Source: Acholeplasmataceae bacterium
Lineage (GTDB): Bacteria > Bacillota_I > Bacilli_A > ML615J-28 > CAG-313
Reading direction: 5' to 3'
Length of the DNA stretch: 42,102 nucleotides
Assembly: GCA_012838545.1 (NCBI GenBank)
Contig: DUPC01000014.1
Span: 1-42,102 of the forward strand
Part shown: positions 15,067-23,436 of the stretch, piece by piece
Numbering within the stretch: position 1 is the stretch's first letter
Layout of the letters: every line of letters starts with the position of its first letter
The notes under the pieces: model-generated
The model's database searches: none
Seen by the model: only the letters and a program-made list of their open reading frames with translations
Told to the model about the DNA's origin: nothing
Program-made: the position numbers and the translations under genes

Positions 15067-16707
15067 ATGAAACATTGGGTTAAGAATGGTGTTGTTTATC
15101 AAATCTATCCACGCAGTTTTCAAGACAGCAATAATGACGGAATCGGCGATATCCCCGGCATCATCAGCCGCCTCGATTATTTGCAAGAGCTTGGTGTGGA
15201 TATGATTTGGCTTTCGCCAATTTACGATTCCCCGCTGGTCGACAATGGTTATGATATATCGGATTATTATAATCTATTGCCGGACTATGGCACCTTGGAA
15301 GACTTAAAAACTTTAGTCAACGAACTTCATCGCCGCGGTATGCGTCTGGTCATGGATTTAGTAATCAATCATACCTCGAACGAACACCCTTGGTTTATCG
15401 AAAGCGCCAAGTCGACCGACAACCCTTATCGAAAATTTTATCATTGGCAAAAAGGAAAAGGCAGGAAAAAACCGAACAATTGGATGAGTTTGTTCGGCGG
15501 TTCGGTTTGGGAATATGACGAAACAACCCAGGAATACTATTTGCATCTGTTTGCCAAAGAACAGCCGGACTTGAACTGGGAATGCAAAGAATTGCGCTCG
15601 GAAATCAAAAAAATGATTCGCTACTGGCTCAATCTTGGCGTTGACGGTTTTCGTTGCGACGTTATCAATCTTTTATCAAAGACACCGGGTTATCCGAAAG
15701 GCAAATTGCATCTTATTCGCGGCCACGAACATTTTATCAATGGTCCCCAAATTCACAAATACCTTAAAGAATTAAAAAAGGAAGTCTTTGACCAATACGA
15801 TGCCTTTACGGTCGGCGAAGCGATTTTCCTCAAACCGGAAGACGCGTTGGCTTATATCAGTTTTGACAATCAGGAACTGACGATGGTTTTCCAATTTGAT
15901 CATATGAGTGCGGATAATTTCTTTAAATGGTTTATCCGTCCCTTTAAACCGCGAAGGTTAATGAATGCTTTGACTAAATGGCAAGATACCATTAACGGTA
16001 AAGGTTGGAATACTTTGTATTGGGAAAACCATGACCAACCGCGGGTGGTCAGCCGTTTTGGTGATAGCGAGAGATATCACTATCAGTCAGCCACCATGCT
16101 TGCAACGGTTCTATATTTCCAACAAGGAACGCCTTTTATATACCAAGGGCAAGAAATTGGCATGACCAACCCTCAATTTACTGACCTTAGCGATTATCAA
16201 GATATCGAAACACACCGAATCTACTGGTTAGGCAAACGCTTGGGTTTATCTCATAAACGGATGATGAAAAAGATTATCTATATGAGCCGCGACAATGCCA
16301 GAACCCCGATGCAATGGGATGATACGGAAAATGCCGGGTTCACGGAAGGAAAGCCATGGATTAAAGTAAATCCCAACTATCCAGAAATAAATGTCAGAAA
16401 CAGTTTGGCTAATCCTGATTCAATCTTCTATTATTATCAAAAAATCATTGCCTTACGAAAACAATTTCCGATTGTGGTGGAAGGGTCATTTAAAGAATTG
16501 CTTCCAAAACACCAAAAGATTTATTGTTATCTAAGGGATTATGACGGAAAAAAACTTCTGGTAATCGGAAACTTTTCGGATAAGGACTTAGCTATTCCCG
16601 ACTTAAACGACAGTGATTTAACCAAAGGCAAACTAATTTTACAAAATTATCCTCAAACATCCGAAATGCTGAAACCTTATGAAGCACGCGTTTATTTATT
16701 CGATTAA
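15067..16707 (+). CDS. GH13 alpha-glucosidase, oligo-1,6-glucosidase-like
   Basis: 546 residues, the usual size. The beta/alpha barrel shows conserved region I (DLVINHTSNEHPWF, 97-110), region II GFRCDVIN with nucleophile Asp198, acid/base Glu251 in TVGEA and region IV NHDQPR with Asp323. The residue after Asp198 is Val, which in this family goes with cleavage of alpha-1,6 bonds (isomaltose-type sugars) rather than alpha-1,4. HLFAKEQPDLNWE also resembles oligo-1,6-glucosidases; trehalose-6-phosphate hydrolase is the closest alternative. The start at 15067 follows CGGAGGA. No signal peptide, so it acts in the cytoplasm, on sugars brought in by the symporter encoded 29 bases downstream. Confidence 0.9.
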   Translation: MKHWVKNGVVYQIYPRSFQDSNNDGIGDIPGIISRLDYLQELGVDMIWLSPIYDSPLVDNGYDISDYYNLLPDYGTLEDLKTLVNELHRRGMRLVMDLVINHTSNEHPWFIESAKSTDNPYRKFYHWQKGKGRKKPNNWMSLFGGSVWEYDETTQEYYLHLFAKEQPDLNWECKELRSEIKKMIRYWLNLGVDGFRCDVINLLSKTPGYPKGKLHLIRGHEHFINGPQIHKYLKELKKEVFDQYDAFTVGEAIFLKPEDALAYISFDNQELTMVFQFDHMSADNFFKWFIRPFKPRRLMNALTKWQDTINGKGWNTLYWENHDQPRVVSRFGDSERYHYQSATMLATVLYFQQGTPFIYQGQEIGMTNPQFTDLSDYQDIETHRIYWLGKRLGLSHKRMMKKIIYMSRDNARTPMQWDDTENAGFTEGKPWIKVNPNYPEINVRNSLANPDSIFYYYQKIIALRKQFPIVVEGSFKELLPKHQKIYCYLRDYDGKKLLVIGNFSDKDLAIPDLNDSDLTKGKLILQNYPQTSEMLKPYEARVYLFD

Positions 16708-16736
16708 TTCACAAATAATTCACAAGAGGTAAAAAT

Positions 16737-18206
16737 ATGGATATCACGGAAAAAGTATCAGTACGCAATAAATTCACCTACAGTATCGGTGGCATCGGGC
16801 GCGACATGTTATACACGCTCGTTAACATGTATTTAATCATTTACTTTAGTTATTATGTGGGCTTGGATAAAGGCGAATTAATCGGCATCTCGATTGTCAT
16901 GATTATTACAAGGATTTGGGATGCTATCAACGACCCGATCATGGGTGTCATCATCGAAAACACCAGAAGCAAATACGGCAAATTTAAACCTTGGATTTTA
17001 ATCGGGGCTTTAACCAATGCTTTGGTAACGATGTTGCTTTTTACCGATTTTGGCTTTTCGGGCATCGGTTTTGTACTCTGGTTTGCTTTTCTCTATTTGC
17101 TTTGGGAAATGACTTACACCATTAACGACATTTCCTATTGGACCATGTATTCCACCTTTTCGGTTGATCAAAAGGAACGCGAAAAAGTTGGGTCGCTTGC
17201 CCGGATTTGCGCCAATATCGGTGCGTTCAGTTCGGTGGTTTTAATTCCGATTTTTTATAGCGGTAGCAAAAGCGGCTCAAAAGCGTTCCAATGGATGGCG
17301 ATTGTTATTGGCGTTCTCTTTATCCTCTGCCAATTGTTGGTGGTCTTTGGGGTAAAAGAAAGGCCTAATGCCATCATCGATCAAGCTAAAAAGGATAAAG
17401 AAACGATTTCGCTTAAAACCATGGTGAAAGTAATTTTTAAAAATGACCAATTGGTGATAATCGCTTTTGCGATTTTGCTTTTCAACATCGGTTTTTTTAT
17501 CACAATTAACTGCGGGCAGTTTTACTTCAATTACGTTTATTTAAATTATGGTGGGCTCGAATATTCGCTGTTTGCGCTGGCGCTGGGCGGGTCGCAACTC
17601 TTAGCGCTGCTCGTTTATCCGCTTTTTTCCCAGCGGTTTAACCGGTCGCAAATGTTTAAACTGGCGATTATTTTAGTGGTAATTGGATACTTGGGTTTTC
17701 TCTTTTGGACCTTGGTATTCCCTCAAACGATTGCGGGGTTATTGGTTTTCGGCTTTATCCTATTCTTCGGGGAAGGATTGATTCAATTAATCGTTTTGGT
17801 GCTCTTAACCGATACGATTGAATACGGTCAATGGAAACTCGGGAAACGTTACGAAAGCATAAATTTCTCTTTGCAGCCGTTTGTTACGAAACTCGCAAGC
17901 GCCATTTATGTACTATTCGTGAACGGCACAATGTTGATTTCAGGACTGTACCAAATCAACAAAAATGTGTCCGAAATGGAAAAAGACAAGGCCTTGGGGT
18001 TGATCGAAGGTAGCATTATTAAAGACTATATCAACACCAATGTCGATAAATTTATGCAGGATTCATTGATTGTTACCATGCTAATAATTCCGTTATTTTT
18101 CATTGTTGGCAGCTACTTTTTCTATCGAAAGAAATACCGAATCGACGAAAAGTTCTATTCCGAAATTATCACTCAACTCCAAGAACGCGCCGAAAGCAAT
18201 CAATAA
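16737..18206 (+). CDS. GPH-family sugar:cation symporter (MelB-like)
   Basis: 489 residues with about 12 membrane helices. The N-terminus KFTYSIGGIGRDMLYTLVNMY is typical of glycoside-pentoside-hexuronide symporters. GIIxxTRSKYGKFKPWI (about 71-85, read here as ENTRSKYGKFKPWI) and the acidic INDPIMG loop belong to the cation-binding region of this family. A second family mark is DTIEYGQWKLGKR near 360. It should import a glycoside together with Na+ or H+. Its place after the alpha-glucosidase suggests an alpha-linked disaccharide or oligosaccharide. Ribosome site AAGAGGT. No terminator is obvious downstream. Confidence 0.92.
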   Translation: MDITEKVSVRNKFTYSIGGIGRDMLYTLVNMYLIIYFSYYVGLDKGELIGISIVMIITRIWDAINDPIMGVIIENTRSKYGKFKPWILIGALTNALVTMLLFTDFGFSGIGFVLWFAFLYLLWEMTYTINDISYWTMYSTFSVDQKEREKVGSLARICANIGAFSSVVLIPIFYSGSKSGSKAFQWMAIVIGVLFILCQLLVVFGVKERPNAIIDQAKKDKETISLKTMVKVIFKNDQLVIIAFAILLFNIGFFITINCGQFYFNYVYLNYGGLEYSLFALALGGSQLLALLVYPLFSQRFNRSQMFKLAIILVVIGYLGFLFWTLVFPQTIAGLLVFGFILFFGEGLIQLIVLVLLTDTIEYGQWKLGKRYESINFSLQPFVTKLASAIYVLFVNGTMLISGLYQINKNVSEMEKDKALGLIEGSIIKDYINTNVDKFMQDSLIVTMLIIPLFFIVGSYFFYRKKYRIDEKFYSEIITQLQERAESNQ

Positions 18207-18228
18207 ATTGAGCATTAATCAAAAATAT

Positions 18229-18257
18229 TTGCTATTTATCCCGTTTTTGTGTATAAT
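18229..18257 (+). promoter_or_regulatory. Promoter of the HAD/TPR gene pair
   Basis: TTGCTA (18229-18234), a 17-base spacer and TATAAT (18252-18257). Confidence 0.75.
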
Positions 18258-18279
18258 ATGAATACAAAGGAGAGAAAAA

Positions 18280-19140
18280 ATGGCAAAAACAATTATTGCT
18301 TTAATGTATGATTTTGATAAGACTTTATGTGAAAAAGATATGCAGGAATACGGCTTTATCCCCAGCATCGGTATGGAAGCAGAAGAGTTTTGGGCGGAAG
18401 CCAATAAGATTGCTCATAAATACAATATGGATAAAATCTTGGCTTATATGCTTTTGATGAACAAGCAAGCAAAAAAGAACGATTTGCAAATTACTAAGGA
18501 ATCGCTTCAACAACTCGGAAAAGACGTGGAATTCTTCCCCGGTGTAGACACCTGGTTTGAGCGGATCAATGCATTCGGCAGATCTTTGGGCTTGGAGATT
18601 GAACACTACATTATTTCTTCTGGCTTAAAGGAAATCATTGAAGGAACCGCTATCGCTCAGGAATTCAAACGGATTTATGCTTGCGAATTCCATTACAATG
18701 AACGGGGAAATGCGGTTTGGCCTAGACAAATCGTCAACTTTACCACCAAAACGCAATTTCTTTTCCGAATCAGTAAAGGCGTTCTTGATGTCTTGGACGA
18801 TTTAACCTTGAACACATATATGTCCGATGAAGACAGACGCATCCCGTATCGAAATATGATCTACTTGGGTGACGGAATTACCGATGTCCCATGCATGAAA
18901 TTAGTCAAACAATACGGGGGGCAATCAATAGCCCTTTATCATGGCGACGATATGACCAAAGTACACAAATTGCTGGGCGAAAACCGTGTCAACTATATAT
19001 GCAACAGCGATTACCGAAAAGGTTCGGAATTGGAAAAGATTGTAAAATTAATTTTGACAAGGATGTCTATTACTAATAAACTGGCGGAAATCGAGGTTGC
19101 GCAAAGGAAGGGAATGTCTTCAGGCGGCGATAACCTATAG
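18280..19140 (+). CDS. HAD-superfamily hydrolase, phosphoserine-phosphatase-like
   Basis: 286 residues, starting nine bases after AAAGGAGAG. HAD motif I is YDFDKTL (10-16) with nucleophile Asp11 and acid/base Asp13. Motif II is the serine in IISSGL near 111-116. Motif IV is YLGDGITDVPCM near 197-208, which binds Mg2+. A helical cap of about 70 residues lies between motifs I and II, as in class I phosphatases of the SerB group. The substrate cannot be read. It is followed 23 bases later by a TPR protein, probably in one transcript. The C-terminal 40 residues are a helix rich in charged residues. Confidence 0.85.
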   Translation: MAKTIIALMYDFDKTLCEKDMQEYGFIPSIGMEAEEFWAEANKIAHKYNMDKILAYMLLMNKQAKKNDLQITKESLQQLGKDVEFFPGVDTWFERINAFGRSLGLEIEHYIISSGLKEIIEGTAIAQEFKRIYACEFHYNERGNAVWPRQIVNFTTKTQFLFRISKGVLDVLDDLTLNTYMSDEDRRIPYRNMIYLGDGITDVPCMKLVKQYGGQSIALYHGDDMTKVHKLLGENRVNYICNSDYRKGSELEKIVKLILTRMSITNKLAEIEVAQRKGMSSGGDNL

Positions 19141-19163
19141 GGGAAAAAAAGAGGTGAAAACAC

Positions 19164-20171
19164 TTGGAAAGATTATTAACCATTATTCAAGACTATATTG
19201 ACGGAAAAGATATAGCAGATGTTGCAACGGAAATTCCCGGGGAACTAGCGAAAGCCATCCTAAAATACGGTTCACCCAATGTGGAGGAAGTGCTTTTGGA
19301 ATATTTTAATAAAGTTCCGCGGGCTAAGTTGCCGAATTTGTTTCAACTTTTGCGCGGAAGCGCAGAGTCCCGGAAACAAGCTTTTATCGAAGCAATCGAA
19401 TCTATTCAAAAGAAAGAATTTTCCGAAGCAGAAAAGACGCTCATTTTTCTGAAAGATTCCTTCTTGCTTTCCAATTTGAAAACACCCAATGTATCTTACA
19501 TCAGTCCCCAAGGCCCCTTCGAAACCTTGTTGATGACATCCAATCGTTTTATCATTTCCCAAAAACCAATGATTTTGAGGGAGCCGGTAAGTGCCTATGC
19601 CTTCAATTTAGGAGTTATCCAAATGGCGCAAGGCAAGTTTGAGGAGGCCAAGAAATATTTTCATGAATCGGTTCGCTTTAATCCTTATGCCTCGATTGTT
19701 TATCTGATGCTTGGGGAAATCGCCATTATGGAAAATGATTTGCAGCGAGTAAAATCACTGGTGGAAAAAGCCATGCACATGGCTTACCAAAAACGCGATT
19801 TAGGCCATAGCTATTATCTGCTTGGCAAGTATTATTTAGCCCAAAAACAAAAAGAACCGGCGGTGGCCTGTTTGGTGGTGGCAAGGTATTACGATGCCAA
19901 ACTCAATGTTAACGAGGTATTTGCCAAAATCGAAAGCCAACTGGAGGGAACAATCAAAATTCCCAATTCCGAAGGCTTGCAAGCCATCTTTAAGAAATAC
20001 AATCTTCAGCTTGGCCCAAGCCGCGATATCATCGCTTTGATTCAAGAATCCTCGCAAGTCGCGACGGAAAAAGGATCGAAGAAGGCGGCCCTTCAGATTT
20101 TGCAAATCGGTTATGAGTTAACCGACAGCCCTTATTATTTAGAAAAAATCAATGCTTTAAAAGATGCATAA
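19164..20171 (+). CDS. TPR-repeat protein
   Basis: 335 residues with a TTG start six bases after AGAGGTGA. There is no signal peptide or membrane helix, so it is cytoplasmic. Residues 148-262 contain about three tetratricopeptide-like helix pairs (AFNLGVIQMAQGKFEEAKKYF, then VYLMLGEIAIMENDLQRVKSL, then SYYLLGKYYLAQKQKEPAVACL). The N-terminal 120 residues are helical and not recognised. TPR stacks bind protein partners; the partner is not known. It is probably co-transcribed with the HAD hydrolase. Confidence 0.8.
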   Translation: MERLLTIIQDYIDGKDIADVATEIPGELAKAILKYGSPNVEEVLLEYFNKVPRAKLPNLFQLLRGSAESRKQAFIEAIESIQKKEFSEAEKTLIFLKDSFLLSNLKTPNVSYISPQGPFETLLMTSNRFIISQKPMILREPVSAYAFNLGVIQMAQGKFEEAKKYFHESVRFNPYASIVYLMLGEIAIMENDLQRVKSLVEKAMHMAYQKRDLGHSYYLLGKYYLAQKQKEPAVACLVVARYYDAKLNVNEVFAKIESQLEGTIKIPNSEGLQAIFKKYNLQLGPSRDIIALIQESSQVATEKGSKKAALQILQIGYELTDSPYYLEKINALKDA

Positions 20172-20265
20172 AAAAGTAAGTTAAGGTTAAAATACTAAGG
20201 GCATCGCAACAACCAAATAGATTTTTTCATATTCTTCCTTTTATTATTTACACCTTAATTCTTTT

Positions 20266-20309
20266 AAAAAGCAAGATTAAATAACACTTCTCGGTTATCT
20301 TGCTTTTTT
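20266..20309 (+). terminator. Terminator after the TPR gene
   Basis: AAAAAGCAAGAT (20266-20277) pairs with ATCTTGCTTTTT (20297-20308), a 12-base-pair stem that ends in T. It sits in a 252-base gap that otherwise holds only the next promoter and operator. Confidence 0.88.
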
Positions 20310-20354
20310 ATTTTTTTCTTTGTTTTTTACTACCAAAAATAGTAAGCCATATTC

Positions 20355-20383
20355 TTGACTATCGGGATTAATCATTGTATAAT
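20355..20383 (+). promoter_or_regulatory. Promoter of the zinc-uptake operon
   Basis: TTGACT (20355-20360), a 17-base spacer and TATAAT (20378-20383). Confidence 0.88.
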
Positions 20384-20385
20384 AT

Positions 20386-20402
20386 TTGAAACTGAATCTC
20401 AA
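20386..20402. promoter_or_regulatory. Imperfect palindrome, candidate Zur operator
   Basis: TTGAAACTGAATCTCAA is a 17-base dyad in which six of eight pairs match. It starts three bases after the -10 box of the regulator-znuACB operon, where a bound metalloregulator would block transcription. It does not match the Bacillus Zur box closely. Confidence 0.4.
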
Positions 20403-20423
20403 TTTGATGGGAGGATGGCCTAG

Positions 20424-20834
20424 ATGAACCGCAATTACCACACTAAACAACGCAGCATCATTCTTGATTTGTTGAAAGCCAATCAAGATCGCCATTTGAC
20501 GGCCGAAGAAATGCTTGAACTTTTTAATCAAAATCAAACTCCGGTAAGCAAAGCTACGCTTTACCGGTATTTGGATATGCTTGTATCACAAAACGCGGTT
20601 CGTAAGTTTATCATTGACAATCAGCCGAGCGCCGGTTATCAATATATCGAAGAAGGCGATTACTGTCATGAGCATTTTCATTTGAAATGCTTGGAATGCG
20701 GGGTTCTGCTTCATGTCGAATGCGATGAATTCGATCAGTACATCAAGGAGAAATATCAGTTTATTATTGATCAAAGCAAAATTATCATATATGGCACCTG
20801 CCATGAATGCAGCAATAAGAAGGGTGATCTATGA
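20424..20834 (+). CDS. zur: Fur-family metalloregulator, probable Zur
   Basis: 136 residues. The N-terminal winged helix includes TPVSKATLYRYLDMLVSQ (39-56), the DNA-recognition part. The C-terminal dimer domain has HEHFHLKC (82-89), the regulatory metal site, and two structural zinc pairs, CLEC (89-92) and CHEC (126-129). Fur-family repressors with metal bound shut off uptake genes. As the first gene of an operon with znuACB, this one most likely senses zinc, although Fur, PerR and Mur share the fold. Ribosome site GGGAGGA. Its TGA stop overlaps the next start (ATGA). Confidence 0.88.
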   Translation: MNRNYHTKQRSIILDLLKANQDRHLTAEEMLELFNQNQTPVSKATLYRYLDMLVSQNAVRKFIIDNQPSAGYQYIEEGDYCHEHFHLKCLECGVLLHVECDEFDQYIKEKYQFIIDQSKIIIYGTCHECSNKKGDL

Positions 20835-21781
20835 AAAAAACACTGCTCTTTTTTAGTTTATTAATTGTCATATTGGGACTAACCAGTTGTTCGCTTCCGC
20901 AAATGGAAGGTGATTTTACGATTGTAACATCGAGTTTTCCTTTTTATGACTTTTCCAGAACCATTGTGGGGGACAAAGCTGAAGTAAAAATGTTGCTTCT
21001 TCCGGGACAAGATGCCCACTCATTTGACCCTTCAACCCACAACATTATTACCATCAAACGTTCTCATCTCTTTATTTATATGGGCGATAGTTTGGAAACA
21101 TGGGCGGGAACGCTCCTTCGCAACGCGCCCGATACCTTAAAAGTACTCGATGCTTCCCGTAATATCCCTTTGGCTATCATTGAAGACCACGACCACGATC
21201 ATGACGAACACGAAGAAGAGACGCATCGCGATCCTTTTGGCCATGTTCATACTTATGATCCGCACATTTGGATAAATCCAATCTTTGCGATGACCATTGT
21301 AAGAGATATCTTGGAAGTTGTTATTGAATTGGATCCTGCGAACCAAACCTTTTATGAACAAAACGCCCATGCTTATTTGGCGGAATTGGAACAACTAGAT
21401 TTGGAAATCAAAGAAGTGGTAAGCCGCAAGAAAAGAGATACTTTGTATTTTGGCGCTCCGTTTGCCTTTTATTATTTTGTTGAGCAGTATGGTCTAAAAT
21501 ACCGTTCCGTATATGAAACGTGTTCGGTGGAAACCGACCCCTCAATCCATGAAGTGATCGAAATGATCAAAGAAATTGATGAATTGGATATACCGGTTAT
21601 TTATCAAAAAGAATTATTAACCAATACGATATGTCAAAAAATTGTGGAAAACACGAATGCCGAAGCGGTGCTTTTGCACTCGGCTCATAATGTTACGCCT
21701 CAGGAATTTAAGGACGGCGCAACATACCTCAGCATTATGAAAGATAATATCAAAGCTTTAGAAAGGGGGTTATGCGAATGA
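20831..21781 (+). CDS. znuA: Zinc ABC transporter substrate-binding lipoprotein
   Basis: 316 residues. Residues 1-20 are a lipoprotein signal (lipobox LTSC, Cys20). The cluster A-I fold shows HSFDPS (His63), a His/Asp/Glu-rich loop (about 119-140, DHDHDHDEHEEE) that is a mark of zinc-type proteins, and DPHIWINP (His145). The usual third ligand position (H-x-AF-Y) is altered: the protein has APFAFYYF, with Pro210 where His normally sits. In place of this, CSVETDPS (from Cys231) and LLHSAHNVT (His283, His286) are present, as in a variant group of metal-binding lipoproteins known from clostridia. It captures Zn2+ (or Mn2+) outside the membrane and passes it to ZnuB. Confidence 0.9.
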   Translation: MKKTLLFFSLLIVILGLTSCSLPQMEGDFTIVTSSFPFYDFSRTIVGDKAEVKMLLLPGQDAHSFDPSTHNIITIKRSHLFIYMGDSLETWAGTLLRNAPDTLKVLDASRNIPLAIIEDHDHDHDEHEEETHRDPFGHVHTYDPHIWINPIFAMTIVRDILEVVIELDPANQTFYEQNAHAYLAELEQLDLEIKEVVSRKKRDTLYFGAPFAFYYFVEQYGLKYRSVYETCSVETDPSIHEVIEMIKEIDELDIPVIYQKELLTNTICQKIVENTNAEAVLLHSAHNVTPQEFKDGATYLSIMKDNIKALERGLCE

Positions 21782-22485
21782 AACTATTAACTTGTCATGA
21801 TTTAGCCGTCGGCTACGACAATAAAGTGGTTTTGGCTAATGTCAATTTGGAAATCACCAACGGCGATTATGTTTGCATCGTCGGCAGCAACGGCAGCGGA
21901 AAGACCACTTTAATCAAAACCCTCGTTAATTTGATTCCCCCAATTTCTGGCAAACTGAAATACGACAGCACCGTCGAACCGAAATCCATCGGTTATCTTC
22001 CTCAAAAACTCGAGGTGCAAACTGATTTTCCGGCCTCCGTTTTGGAAATCGTTTTGTCGGGTTGCTTAAACCGCTTGGGTTGGTTCCCCTTCTATCGCAA
22101 GAAAGAAAAAGAATTGGCGCTGCGCTATATCAAATTATTGGAAATCGAAAATATTAAAAACAAACCTTTTAGATCCCTATCAGGCGGTCAACAACAACGC
22201 GTTCTTTTGGCCAGAGCATTATGCTCAACCGAAAAGATTTTGTTTTTGGATGAACCGTTTGCGGGGCTGGATGTGATGATGGCTCAGCACCTTTATGAGA
22301 TTCTCGATAAAATCAACAAGGAATACGGTGTAACGATTGTCATCATTTCCCATGACGTAAATACCATCATCAAGCATGCGACCAAAGTCATCCACGTGGA
22401 CCAAACGATTACCTTTGACGGAACTCCTAGCGACTATCAGGCCAGCGGCATCGGCACCCAATACACAGGGGGTAATTATGATTAA
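21778..22485 (+). CDS. znuC: Zinc ABC transporter ATP-binding protein
   Basis: 235 residues with Walker A GSNGSGKT near 36-43, Q-loop GYLPQK, signature LSGGQQQR near 137-144, Walker B ILFLDE and H-loop histidine in ISHD. This is a standard metal-type ABC ATPase. The start at 21778 is chosen because AAAGGGGG lies eight bases before it and it forms an ATGA overlap with the znuA stop; the ATG at 21772 is too close to the ribosome site. It powers zinc import through ZnuB. Confidence 0.93.
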   Translation: MKLLTCHDLAVGYDNKVVLANVNLEITNGDYVCIVGSNGSGKTTLIKTLVNLIPPISGKLKYDSTVEPKSIGYLPQKLEVQTDFPASVLEIVLSGCLNRLGWFPFYRKKEKELALRYIKLLEIENIKNKPFRSLSGGQQQRVLLARALCSTEKILFLDEPFAGLDVMMAQHLYEILDKINKEYGVTIVIISHDVNTIIKHATKVIHVDQTITFDGTPSDYQASGIGTQYTGGNYD

Positions 22486-23311
22486 CTTTTTTGAACAAGT
22501 TCGCGATATTTTTACCTATATGAAAGAACCGCTCCTTGTGGGAATTTTGCTTTCGCTTTGTGCGGCTATTTTGGGTGTTGTTTTGGTTTTGAAACGTTAT
22601 TCGATGATCGGCGACGGGTTATCGCATGTGGCGTTCGGGTCGTTTGCGGTGGCGCTGGCACTGAATCAAACACCGGTGCAATTCGCTTTGCCGATTGTCA
22701 TGGTAGCTGCTTACATCCTTCTCCGCTTGGGACAAAATACGAAGATAAAGGCGGATGCGGCGATAGCGCTTCTTTCCAGTAGCGCCCTTGCCATCGGTTA
22801 TTTGGCCGGCAGCCTGTCAAGCGGTTTTACCGCCGATATTAACAACTATATGTTCGGCAGTATTACCACCGCTTCCAAAACCGATTTATATATGATTGTT
22901 CCGCTTGCGGCTATCATCATCATTTGTTTTATAGTGTTTTATAATCGGATATTTGCGGTTACGTTTGACGAATCGTTTGCCAAAGCTACGGGTATGCACA
23001 CTCGGTTCTATAATATCCTCTTATCGATTTTTACGGCAATCGTCGTGGTTATCGGCATGCGTATCATGGGTTCATTGCTTATTTCTAGCTTAATAATTTT
23101 TCCGGCCTTAACTTCTATGCGTGTGTTTAATAACTTTAAGAAAGTAATCGTATCATCGATGTTCATATCGGTTTTCTGCTTTTTGGTTGCTTTCTTTGCT
23201 TTCTCTCAATACTCTTCCGCCGCAAGCATCGTTATCGTCAATTTGCTGGTCTTTATTCTCTTCACCTTTATCGGCATGCTTATTCGTCGCTTCGGCAGCA
23301 GAGGTATCTAA
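22478..23311 (+). CDS. znuB: Zinc ABC transporter permease
   Basis: 277 residues with about eight membrane helices, ABC-3 family. Typical segments are the loop RYSMIGDGLSHVAFGSFAV near 45-63, which meets the ATPase, and FDESFAKATGMHTRFYN near 165-181. The start at 22478 follows CAGGGGG and overlaps the end of znuC by eight bases; the frame is open further upstream, but there it only shadows znuC. It is the last gene of the regulator-znuACB operon. Confidence 0.93.
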   Translation: MINFFEQVRDIFTYMKEPLLVGILLSLCAAILGVVLVLKRYSMIGDGLSHVAFGSFAVALALNQTPVQFALPIVMVAAYILLRLGQNTKIKADAAIALLSSSALAIGYLAGSLSSGFTADINNYMFGSITTASKTDLYMIVPLAAIIIICFIVFYNRIFAVTFDESFAKATGMHTRFYNILLSIFTAIVVVIGMRIMGSLLISSLIIFPALTSMRVFNNFKKVIVSSMFISVFCFLVAFFAFSQYSSAASIVIVNLLVFILFTFIGMLIRRFGSRGI

Positions 23312-23319
23312 AACAAAAG

Positions 23320-23356
23320 AAGAGGTCCGCTTTGGTTAAACCCTGGGGGACCTCTT
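23320..23356 (+). terminator. Terminator-like hairpin after znuB
   Basis: AAGAGGTCC (23320-23328) pairs with GGACCTCTT (23348-23356), a perfect 9-base-pair stem. The tail is only weakly T-rich, so termination may be partial. Confidence 0.65.
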
Positions 23357-23405
23357 ATCTATTTAATAAATTGTTGTCAATTTGTTTTTCTAAGTTGCCA
23401 ATAAA

Positions 23406-23414
23406 TGCTATAAT
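23406..23414 (+). promoter_or_regulatory. Extended -10 promoter of the GNAT-ExoIII gene
   Basis: TGCTATAAT is a perfect extended -10 element 23 bases before the start codon. No clear -35 box. Confidence 0.65.
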
Positions 23415-23436
23415 GAATAGGAAATAGGTGGTTATC

